From assembly GCA_019418545.1 (NCBI GenBank), contig DYBQ01000029.1, positions 1 through 7,940 of the forward strand: DNA of 7,940 bases, read 5' to 3'. The position numbers were made by a program, and so were the translations under genes. The first letter of the stretch is position 1; each line of letters opens with the position of its first letter. This document shows, in pieces, positions 1 to 5,868 of the stretch. The notes beneath the pieces were generated by a model. It had not been told where the DNA came from, made no database searches, and worked only from the letters and a program-made list of their open reading frames with translations. Source of the stretch: Clostridiales bacterium. Lineage in GTDB: Bacteria; Bacillota; Clostridia; Oscillospirales; Acutalibacteraceae.

Positions 1-541
1 CGCTCAGAGTCTCATCGGCCAGTACCAGATTTGCATTGTACAAAGCTGCCTTGAACACTGCCACACTCTCGGCTGTGTATCCGCTTACATCCATTCCTTC
101 GGCCTTGTTCACCAATTCCTCCAGAATCGACTTGTCGGCCTTAAATCTCTGGGCAAGGATTGCATCCAGCAGGGCTTCTGCTGCCGGCTGGATATCCTCA
201 TCCATAGCGTCGCCGTCATTATAAACGTCCTTGGCTGCTGTCAGTGCGTCTACCAGCTGCTGCCAGTTGTCCTGTACATACTTGTCGGCGTTTGCCATCA
301 TGTCGTCGGCCTTGGCAATCAGCTGCTCCAGCATGGTCTTGTCGCCCTGGGTGAGTCCCAGACCCCAGATGCCTTTCAGCAGGTTATCCCATGCGGTGTC
401 CACTTCTTCCTGGGTTGCCTTGGCATCGTCCAAAACTGCCTTGGCTGCTGCCACAGCGTCCTCAAAGAACTTCTTAGCGCTGTCGGTCACACCTTCGGTG
501 CTTTGCTTCAGCGCATACTCATAGGTTGCCTGCAGCAGGCT
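1..541. repeat. Direct repeat copy 1 (FIVAR triplet of the GH85 gene)
   Basis: Aligns base for base, without a gap, to 6180-6720 (constant offset 6179). By eye there are 25 mismatches in the first 120 positions, about 79% identity. It continues beyond the left edge. Confidence 0.88.
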
Positions 542-3500
542 CTTGTCGGGAGCCACATACTCTTCCAGACCTGCAATCGCGGCATTCAGAGCCTCTACAG
601 CTGCATCCACATCATCCTGCGTGGCTTCTGCGTTGTCATTCACTTCGTTAGCCTTGGCCAGAGCGTCGGCAAACACAGTCCAGCTGGCCTCGGTATACTT
701 AGCCTCGTCGTACTGAGCAGCGTTAGCAATTGCTTCTGCCAGTTCGGTCTTATCAACAGATGCTTCTTCCTGCTGATACAGATAAATTTCGTGTACACGG
801 ATTGCACGGTTGCTGCTGGCAACACAGTTGTCATCAATCCGCAGGCGGAAATACTGGCCGGTAACGGCTTCTTCCAGGTTGCTGTAATACTCGCCGCGGT
901 TGGGCTCGTTATAAGAAGGAACCTTGTCGGCAGCAGAGTTGTCTACAAATTCAACTTCTGTCCAGTTATCGTCGTTGGCCAGATAATCCGAATCAGAAAG
1001 CTCTTCTTCTGTTGCATCGGGGTTCTTCAGAACTTCCAGTGCAAACTTTGCAGCGTTGTCGGGGATATCATCGGCATATTCGCCCAAGATGACGCCCCAC
1101 TTATCAATGGTTACAGGTTTGTCGGTGCGAACAACTGCCCAACCGGTAGCATCCATTGCACACCACTTGGTGGAAGGATTGCCGTCGGCTACCATGGTCT
1201 TGTGCTCCATCGTAGAGCCATTTGCAGAAGCTTCCACAAAGGTAAGCGGCAAGGGGCCTACATACTTGGTCACAGATACGGTCTTGGAAGCGGACTTTTC
1301 AGGGTCACGCACGGAAGTTGCTGTTACAACCAAAGTCTCAGCCTTTTCATCCTCTGCTACAGACAGCACACCGTTTTCATCAATGGTGGTGTTCTCAGAA
1401 GTATTGCCGGAAACGCTCCAAGTTACCTTCTTCTCATTGCCGTTGGAAGTGGAAACTACTGCATCAAACTGAGAGTTCATGCCGTAATAGACTTCCTCTG
1501 CACCGGTAACAGTAACATCGTTTACTTCCACTTCAATGATGGTGTCGCCTTCAAAGATTTCCAGCTCATTGGCACCCCAGCAGTTATAATATCCCCACAG
1601 CATATAACCTTCATCTACACGCAGGCGGAAATATCTGCCGGTTACCAGCTCAGCCAGCGGACGGTTAACCACTTTCTCAGTAGACTCGCTGTTATCGTAG
1701 AATTCTACTTCTGTCCAGTTGTTGTCGTCAGCCAGATACTCGGGATTGCTCAACTGCTCTTCTGTTGCATCGGCATCCTTCAGAACTTCCAGTGCAAACT
1801 TCTTGTTTGCATCGGAGCCACTGCCTACATTGACCAGTTTCCAACGGTTAATGGTATAGGTATCGCCCAAATCAATGGCTACCCAGCCGTTGCCGGAACC
1901 ATTCCAACCGCAGTTCCAGCCGGTATCTTCATCCCCATCAAACAGAGCGGAAAGGTCTCCGCTATGAGAGCTTCCCAAAACGGTAGCACCCTGTGCTACA
2001 TCGCCAACCAGCGTTTCCTTAACAGTCGTAGTTACAGAAGCGGTCTGGCTCTCATTGGCTTTACGGGTAACAGTAATCGTCAATTCTGTTGCAGTTTCAT
2101 CCTGTGCTACCGTCAGGACACCGTTTTCAATGGTGGTACCTTCGGAAGCATTGCCGGAAACGCTCCATTTGAATTCGGAAGCATCCGCTGCCTCTCCCTT
2201 ATAGGAAGCGATATAGGATGCCGTTTTTCCGGTATACGCAGCGCCGGATTCCTCTTTGGATACGGAAACAGCATTTTTCACTACATAGTTTCCGACGAGG
2301 GTCAGGTTCTCATTGGTCTTACTCTTTGCTTTTACAGAAATCAGGCTTGTCGTTTCGTTTCCTGCTATCGTCAGCAAACCGTTTGCATCAATGGAAGTGC
2401 CATCTACGACAGTAGAAATAATGGACCAATCAAAGTTCTCAGCGCCCATATCTTCGCCAAGATTTTCAACCTTAATCTGCTGAGTCTCACCCTTATATAC
2501 ATTGCAATATTTAGGGTTCAAAACGATTGCGGGAGAAACAGTAACGGTTTTGCTTCCGGTAAAACGTACGTCTTCCTTAGCAGCAGCCGAAATTGTCAGA
2601 GACTCGGAAGTTTCATCAGCTGCAACCGTCAGCACGCCATCCTCACTAATCACCGTATCCGGAGAAGTGTTTCCACTGACGCTCCAAATTACGCTGTCGT
2701 CTTCATTATAATTCTTCACAGTAGCCGTAAACTGAACCGCATCGCCGCCAGCTTGAATAATGGAAGCATCGGTATCCACTGTTACGGACATTTTTCCCTT
2801 GACATAAACTTCTTCGGAAACGTTTCCGTTATAGTCTACCAACCACACATATACGCCATCAACAGAATCATCAATCGGCTGGAACATAGACCAGTCATTA
2901 TTCAGCTCGCCGTGGGACTTCACACCTCTGGTATAGGAATCCTCAGCGCCGCGCTCACCATTGGTGACGGTCTGATAGTGGAGCTCATGCCATTCGCTGG
3001 AGGAAGGCTGGGTAAAGCGTCCATCCGTCCACAGTTTTCCGTCATAGGGAGCACAATAGGTATCCGGCAGTGTGCCGTCATAGGTAGCAAATCCGCCATC
3101 TGCGGTCTTAATCGTCATGGTGTATTCAGCACCGTTGGACTCTGCACCGGTGGGAACCTCTACTACAGCGCTGCCGTCGCCGGAAGCAGTCCAAGTGCGG
3201 GGCTCAGCTTCATAAGAAGTGGTAACGGTAACATCAGCCTGACCGCCTTCCCAGGTGACAGACAGCTTGCCGTCTACAGAATTATCAACCTGAATGTTGG
3301 AAACAGCAGCATCATAGCTGTAAACCGCTTCGGCTGCATCACTTTCAGTACCGTCTGCACCAACAGCCTTTACCTTAATGGTGACATCGCCTTCTGCGTC
3401 GTACAAATCTTTGATGTAATAAATATCATCATAAATGCCGCCCATGTACATTTCCTGTCCGTTAATCACAGCGTAAACATTATACTGCTTTACGGTGTCA

Positions 3501-5467
3501 TAATCGTCCAGATTCCAGGAAATTACCATTTCATTGCTGTTGCCATAGGCCTTGTCGATGGTCAGACCTGTGGGAGCCGCCGGCTTTTTGGATTCGCCGG
3601 AAACATACTGCATGGCACCAATGTTCATCTGATACTCAGAAGCTTCACCCTCAAATACCAGACCGAATGCAGCAATTTTCTTTCCTGCATAAGCAGACAA
3701 ATCTACCGTACTGGTAACCCACTCATCGCTGGCGCTTTCGGTATTCGCAACATCCAGCTTTACAACGGTATCGGTATCATCTTCAAAGATAACACCCAGC
3801 TTCATAACAGCATCGTCAGAAGAGGTCTTCTTAAAGGTAATGTTCATCTGGGAGTTGGCGTTGACATCCAAATCGGACTTATACAGGTGCAGGAAGTTTT
3901 CTGCATCCAAATTGCCATAAACTACCAGAGAGCTGCCGCCGTTATAAGCGCCGACCAAGTCGAAATCGAAGTTTCCTTCTTCGCCGCCGTTATAAACCTT
4001 GCGGTACTTGGTACCATAGTCAAAATCAGCGCTCAGCTTGCTGCCTTCGCTGTCAAACCACCACTGCCAGGTGGGCAGGATGTCCTGAATGTTGATGTTG
4101 GACCATTCATGCTCATTGGAAATTTCGCCGTTCACCATATACTCCAAACCGTGGCCGGTATTAAAGTTGGTGTAGAAGGTATCACCGTTTACCACAGAAC
4201 GCTCTGCAATATAATCAGCAATACCGGTGAAATCTCTGGCTTCAATTTGGGAGGTTCCATCTGTTAAACCTGGGTCGAGGACTGTGGTATTGTTATTGTT
4301 ATTACCAGTCCACCACAGGCGCTCACGCTGGAAAGCCATCCACTGATATTCATCCAGCTCACGGGTAAACAGGTTATAGCCCGTTTCCTCATCGACACCA
4401 GCCTTTTGCTCCAAACCGGTCTGTACAAAGTCAGTACCCAGAGAAGCAATGGAGCCATTCATAACGCCATTGGACATCAGGCGGCTAAAATCGTTGTTCC
4501 AGCGGTTTGCACCTGCTTCAAAGCCGTTGAAAGCTACTTCAAACTTATTCAGTCCATAAGGCTGAGTCTCGCTGTCGCCGGGAACAGCATGGCCATACTC
4601 GATAAACACAGAGTTTGCAATATCGGTATCGCCGTCCTTCAGCATATCGGTGTTGAAGCTGCCAGCATTATACCACTGCACATACATGCCGTCTGCACGC
4701 ATCTGAGCCAAGAATTCCTTCAATTTCGCTTTGACATCAGCGCTGTAGGAACGGCCTTCCATGTTGAAGAAATAGCCATCGAAGCCATAATATTCTGCCA
4801 TTTCAGTCAGCTTATCGGCAACGGGATACCGGCCGTTTTCATCGGTATACAGCATCACTTCAAAGTTCTGATAGGCTCTGGGCTGGAACATACAACCCAG
4901 GGACAGCACGCCGTTTTTGTGCGCTGCATTGGTATAGGCCGGGTTCGGCAGGTTCACAAGGCCGAACTCAAAATAACGGCGGGTCCAGGCGTTGCCATCG
5001 GTGGCGTTACGCTCGTCCTCAATGTCATTCAGCTCTTCCGGTGTGCCGACAGAGGGCATTCCATGCCAGGAAGCGTACTGGTCAACATACTGCCAGAAAT
5101 TAAAAATGTGAGTACTAAACTCGTTGGTGTAGGAATAGCTGTTGAAAAATGCATTTCCATAGTCACCGGTCAAGGTGAGGTACTGAGCATCAGGCAAAAG
5201 TTCGGGGTTTGCCTGTGTTGCAGCCAATGCTGCGTTGCGGTCCTGAAGCGGGACCTGTGCACGGAGCAACTCTCCATACGGGTCCGTTTCCGGGGACCAA
5301 TCCATAATGTCTTCTACACGATATCCATGTTGATAAGGCTGATTATCGCCTTTTGCAGATTCGCCTACATAAGGATACGTGTCTCCGGCATGAGCAATAG
5401 GCATAGAACTTGCTGTAATTGCCAATGCCAGAAATGCCGCAAGAACTTTTTGGGCTGTTTTCTTCAT
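1..5467 (-). CDS. Secreted multi-modular GH85 endo-beta-N-acetylglucosaminidase (3' end outside window)
   Basis: GH85 enzymes cut the GlcNAc-beta-1,4-GlcNAc core of N-glycans outside the cell. The ATG at 5467 follows a perfect AGGAGG at 7 nt. Residues 1-27 are a signal peptide (KK, hydrophobic core, AHA|GD). The catalytic region covers about 28-475: DWSPETDPYGELLRAQVPL near the start, GFDGYFFNMEG at 228-238 with the family N-x-E pair N235/E237 (Asn orients the 2-acetamido group, Glu is acid/base), FYTNFNTGHG, and DILPTWQWW at 462-470. Next come a beta-sandwich (to about 622), FN3 (629-722), a second sandwich (723-892), three Big_2-like domains (893-1152), discoidin (1153-1306), Big_2 (1311-1402), discoidin (1403-1567) and FIVAR repeats from 1571. 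The frame is open to the left edge (1822 codons). Comparison with the upstream paralogue suggests about 100 more residues ending in a wall anchor. The family call is firm; exact glycan specificity cannot be read. Confidence 0.93.
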   Translation of the reverse strand, partial: MKKTAQKVLAAFLALAITASSMPIAHAGDTYPYVGESAKGDNQPYQHGYRVEDIMDWSPETDPYGELLRAQVPLQDRNAALAATQANPELLPDAQYLTLTGDYGNAFFNSYSYTNEFSTHIFNFWQYVDQYASWHGMPSVGTPEELNDIEDERNATDGNAWTRRYFEFGLVNLPNPAYTNAAHKNGVLSLGCMFQPRAYQNFEVMLYTDENGRYPVADKLTEMAEYYGFDGYFFNMEGRSYSADVKAKLKEFLAQMRADGMYVQWYNAGSFNTDMLKDGDTDIANSVFIEYGHAVPGDSETQPYGLNKFEVAFNGFEAGANRWNNDFSRLMSNGVMNGSIASLGTDFVQTGLEQKAGVDEETGYNLFTRELDEYQWMAFQRERLWWTGNNNNNTTVLDPGLTDGTSQIEARDFTGIADYIAERSVVNGDTFYTNFNTGHGLEYMVNGEISNEHEWSNINIQDILPTWQWWFDSEGSKLSADFDYGTKYRKVYNGGEEGNFDFDLVGAYNGGSSLVVYGNLDAENFLHLYKSDLDVNANSQMNITFKKTSSDDAVMKLGVIFEDDTDTVVKLDVANTESASDEWVTSTVDLSAYAGKKIAAFGLVFEGEASEYQMNIGAMQYVSGESKKPAAPTGLTIDKAYGNSNEMVISWNLDDYDTVKQYNVYAVINGQEMYMGGIYDDIYYIKDLYDAEGDVTIKVKAVGADGTESDAAEAVYSYDAAVSNIQVDNSVDGKLSVTWEGGQADVTVTTSYEAEPRTWTASGDGSAVVEVPTGAESNGAEYTMTIKTADGGFATYDGTLPDTYCAPYDGKLWTDGRFTQPSSSEWHELHYQTVTNGERGAEDSYTRGVKSHGELNNDWSMFQPIDDSVDGVYVWLVDYNGNVSEEVYVKGKMSVTVDTDASIIQAGGDAVQFTATVKNYNEDDSVIWSVSGNTSPDTVISEDGVLTVAADETSESLTISAAAKEDVRFTGSKTVTVSPAIVLNPKYCNVYKGETQQIKVENLGEDMGAENFDWSIISTVVDGTSIDANGLLTIAGNETTSLISVKAKSKTNENLTLVGNYVVKNAVSVSKEESGAAYTGKTASYIASYKGEAADASEFKWSVSGNASEGTTIENGVLTVAQDETATELTITVTRKANESQTASVTTTVKETLVGDVAQGATVLGSSHSGDLSALFDGDEDTGWNCGWNGSGNGWVAIDLGDTYTINRWKLVNVGSGSDANKKFALEVLKDADATEEQLSNPEYLADDNNWTEVEFYDNSESTEKVVNRPLAELVTGRYFRLRVDEGYMLWGYYNCWGANELEIFEGDTIIEVEVNDVTVTGAEEVYYGMNSQFDAVVSTSNGNEKKVTWSVSGNTSENTTIDENGVLSVAEDEKAETLVVTATSVRDPEKSASKTVSVTKYVGPLPLTFVEASANGSTMEHKTMVADGNPSTKWCAMDATGWAVVRTDKPVTIDKWGVILGEYADDIPDNAAKFALEVLKNPDATEEELSDSDYLANDDNWTEVEFVDNSAADKVPSYNEPNRGEYYSNLEEAVTGQYFRLRIDDNCVASSNRAIRVHEIYLYQQEEASVDKTELAEAIANAAQYDEAKYTEASWTVFADALAKANEVNDNAEATQDDVDAAVEALNAAIAGLEEYVAPDKSLLQATYEYALKQSTEGVTDSAKKFFEDAVAAAKAVLDDAKATQEEVDTAWDNLLKGIWGLGLTQGDKTMLEQLIAKADDMMANADKYVQDNWQQLVDALTAAKDVYNDGDAMDEDIQPAAEALLDAILAQRFKADKSILEELVNKAEGMDVSGYTAESVAVFKAALYNANLVLADETLS
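2..757 (-). other. FIVAR repeat block of the GH85 protein (four repeats, last one cut)
   Basis: Repeats begin near residues 1571 (VDKTELAEAI), 1641 (DKSLLQATYEYA), 1709 (DKTMLEQLIAKA) and 1778 (DKSILEELVNKA). Each runs about 65-70 residues of Ala-rich helix with the internal pattern ATQ-x-x-VD. FIVAR domains are helical modules in Gram-positive surface proteins and glycosidases, thought to act as binding or spacer elements. The first repeat is the most divergent and has no counterpart in the upstream gene. Confidence 0.82.
767..1261 (-). other. Discoidin (F5/8 type C) module 2 of the GH85 protein
   Basis: Residues about 1403-1567. MVADGNPSTKWC, PVTIDKWGVILG, GQYFRLRIDDNC and AIRVHEIYLYQ mark the fold. 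C1436 and C1548 match the Cys pair of module 1 in position (112 against 110 residues apart). The module is longer than module 1 because of an extra loop after DNSAAD. Its role is probably carbohydrate binding that keeps the enzyme near its substrate. Confidence 0.8.
841..1048. repeat. Intragenic repeat in discoidin module 2
   Basis: Encodes KFALEVLKNPDATEEELS, NNWTEVEF-like and TGQYFRLR segments that recur at 1621-1801. Positions 1025-1048 are identical to 1778-1801 over 24 bases. The first nine bases, GCAGGCGGA, also begin the copy at 1621. Confidence 0.75.
1550..2011 (-). other. Discoidin (F5/8 type C) module 1 of the GH85 protein
   Basis: Residues about 1153-1306. ALFDGDEDTGW, WVAIDLGDTYTINRW and GRYFRLRVD are the standard discoidin strands, and the module ends ANELEIFEG. 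Such modules typically bind galactose or other surface glycans. Two Cys (C1186 and C1296) lie at the start and end, positioned to form a disulfide. It contains the insert KFALEVLK...NNWTEVEF that is also in module 2. Confidence 0.82.
1621..1801. repeat. Intragenic repeat in discoidin module 1
   Basis: Partner of the repeat at 841-1048, shorter by about 27 bases because module 2 has an extra loop. The shared 24-base block is at 1778-1801. It points to internal duplication of a discoidin module. Confidence 0.75.
2789..3260 (-). repeat. Post-FN3 beta-sandwich module shared with the upstream paralogue
   Basis: Residues about 737-893 (VTWEGGQADV, RTWTASG, VEVPTGAES, YTMTI, YDGKL, QTVTNGE, DDSVDGVYVWLVDYNGN) match residues 1-147 of the upstream protein in the same order, with some 10 extra residues here. 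I do not recognise a named family; it resembles an FN3-like or sugar-binding sandwich. Confidence 0.7.
4043..5386 (-). other. GH85 catalytic region (residues about 28-475)
   Basis: Landmarks in order are the N-terminal DWSP...VPL strand, LGCMFQPR (the family's LG-x-x-F strand), YYGFDGYFFNMEG with N235 and E237 at 4765-4757, VQWYNAG, WWTG at 385-388, IADYIAERSVVNG, FYTNFNTGHG and DILPTWQWW. Their order and spacing follow the GH85 TIM-barrel and its following segment. The outer boundaries are estimated. An Asn run (N389-N393, GNNNNN) sits just after WWTG, where a proline-containing loop is usual. Confidence 0.88.
5387..5467 (-). other. Signal peptide of the GH85 protein (residues 1-27)
   Basis: MKK opens the peptide, a hydrophobic stretch VLAAFLALAITA follows, and AHA at residues 25-27 gives a typical signal peptidase I site before GDTYPY. 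There is no Cys after the hydrophobic core, so it is not a lipoprotein signal. The protein is therefore exported and probably held at the surface by its C-terminus. Confidence 0.88.
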
Positions 5468-5474
5468 CACTTTG

Positions 5475-5482
5475 CCTCCTTT
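5475..5482 (-). promoter_or_regulatory. Ribosome binding site of the GH85 gene
   Basis: AAGGAGGC on the minus strand, with 7 nt (caaagtg) between AGGAGG and the ATG at 5467. It is a perfect anti-16S match at optimal spacing and fixes the start, which also opens a signal peptide. Confidence 0.93.
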
Positions 5483-5492
5483 TTTAATTAAA

Positions 5493-5507
5493 CATTTGAC
5501 ACAAATG
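5493..5507. promoter_or_regulatory. Operator-like inverted repeat CATTTG-ACA-CAAATG
   Basis: Perfect 6-bp arms around a 3-base centre, lying between the candidate -10 box and the ribosome binding site. A regulator bound here would sit just downstream of the transcription start. It shares the core TTTG-N3-CAAA with the repeat at 5603-5617. Confidence 0.45.
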
Positions 5508-5537
5508 CCTGAAAACCTGTCAAGTGTTTACAAATTA

Positions 5538-5563
5538 ATTATAGAAAATCGATACAGGGGCAA
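5538..5563 (-). promoter_or_regulatory. Candidate promoter of the GH85 gene
   Basis: A perfect TATAAT lies at 5543-5538 (minus strand), about 70 nt upstream of the start codon. The -35 element is weak: TTGCCC at 5563-5558 gives only a 14-nt spacer. A transcript from here would have a leader of roughly 60 nt. The lack of a good -35 suggests dependence on an activator or a false match. Confidence 0.4.
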
Positions 5564-5602
5564 CCACATCAAAAACTTTAGTTTTAGTTACAAAAACCTT
5601 AT

Positions 5603-5617
5603 ATTTTGCAACAAAAT
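5603..5617. promoter_or_regulatory. Operator-like inverted repeat ATTTTG-CAA-CAAAAT
   Basis: Perfect 6-bp arms around a 3-base centre, about 60 bp upstream of the candidate -10 box and 110 bp centre to centre from the repeat at 5493-5507. The 9-mer TTTGCAACA inside it recurs at 5679-5687, and GCAACA again at 5737-5742. Confidence 0.45.
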
Positions 5618-5718
5618 AGCCATTATTTCGTTTTTTTTTAGTAATTTTATGGACATATATTGTAAATCAAAGACATAATTTGCAACAGTTTGATATCTTA
5701 CTATCGATTTACTTTCTT

Positions 5719-5749
5719 AAAATCCTCTTTTATATGGCAACAGGATTTT
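5719..5749. repeat. Short inverted repeat AAAATCCT...AGGATTTT
   Basis: Perfect 8-bp arms (5719-5726 and 5742-5749) around a 15-base AT-rich loop. It is too AT-rich and loose to be a convincing terminator. It may be a binding site or chance in AT-rich DNA. Confidence 0.35.
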
Positions 5750-5773
5750 TCGGAAAAATTGGAATACTTTTGC

Positions 5774-5816
5774 AAAACAAAAAGAGCCCTCCTGCAAATC
5801 ATTTACAGGAGGGCTT
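5774..5816 (-). terminator. Rho-independent terminator of the upstream paralogue
   Basis: Perfect 10-bp GC-rich stem AGCCCTCCTG (5785-5794) / CAGGAGGGCT (5806-5815) with an 11-base loop. Read on the minus strand it is followed by CTTTTTGTTTT (5784-5774). It lies about 53 nt past the TGA at 5869-5871 and separates the two genes into different transcription units. Confidence 0.93.
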
Positions 5817-5868
5817 CCGTTATTTGTACCTATTTATCAATACAAAACCTTAACAGGAACTTTGATAA

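Larger units (their letters stand above)
5468..5868. other. AT-rich intergenic region between the two paralogues
   Basis: The 401 bases without a convincing gene hold, in transcription order, the terminator, an 8-bp hairpin, a run of nine T on the plus strand (5631-5639), the TTTGCAACA repeats, a TATAAT box, a palindrome and the ribosome binding site. Short frames on either strand have no ribosome binding site and no recognisable product. Confidence 0.85.

Noticed and set aside
503..4267. Very long plus-strand open frame (1254 codons)
   Set aside because: It is codon-aligned antisense to the GH85 gene, has no ribosome binding site, and its translation is a Cys/Ile/Phe-rich sequence without any recognisable domain. 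The sense strand gives a complete, coherent GH85 protein.
4406..5491. Plus-strand open frame of 361 codons
   Set aside because: Antisense to the GH85 signal peptide and catalytic region; no family features, and it runs through the GH85 gene's ribosome binding site.
5472..5678. Small plus-strand frame in the intergenic region
   Set aside because: It starts at TTG inside the complement of the GH85 ribosome binding site and has AT-rich, Lys/Asn/Phe-dominated composition typical of random frames.
5719..5749. Hairpin as a second terminator
   Set aside because: Stem is 8 bp and mostly A-T with a 15-base loop. The strong terminator at 5774-5816 already ends the upstream transcript.
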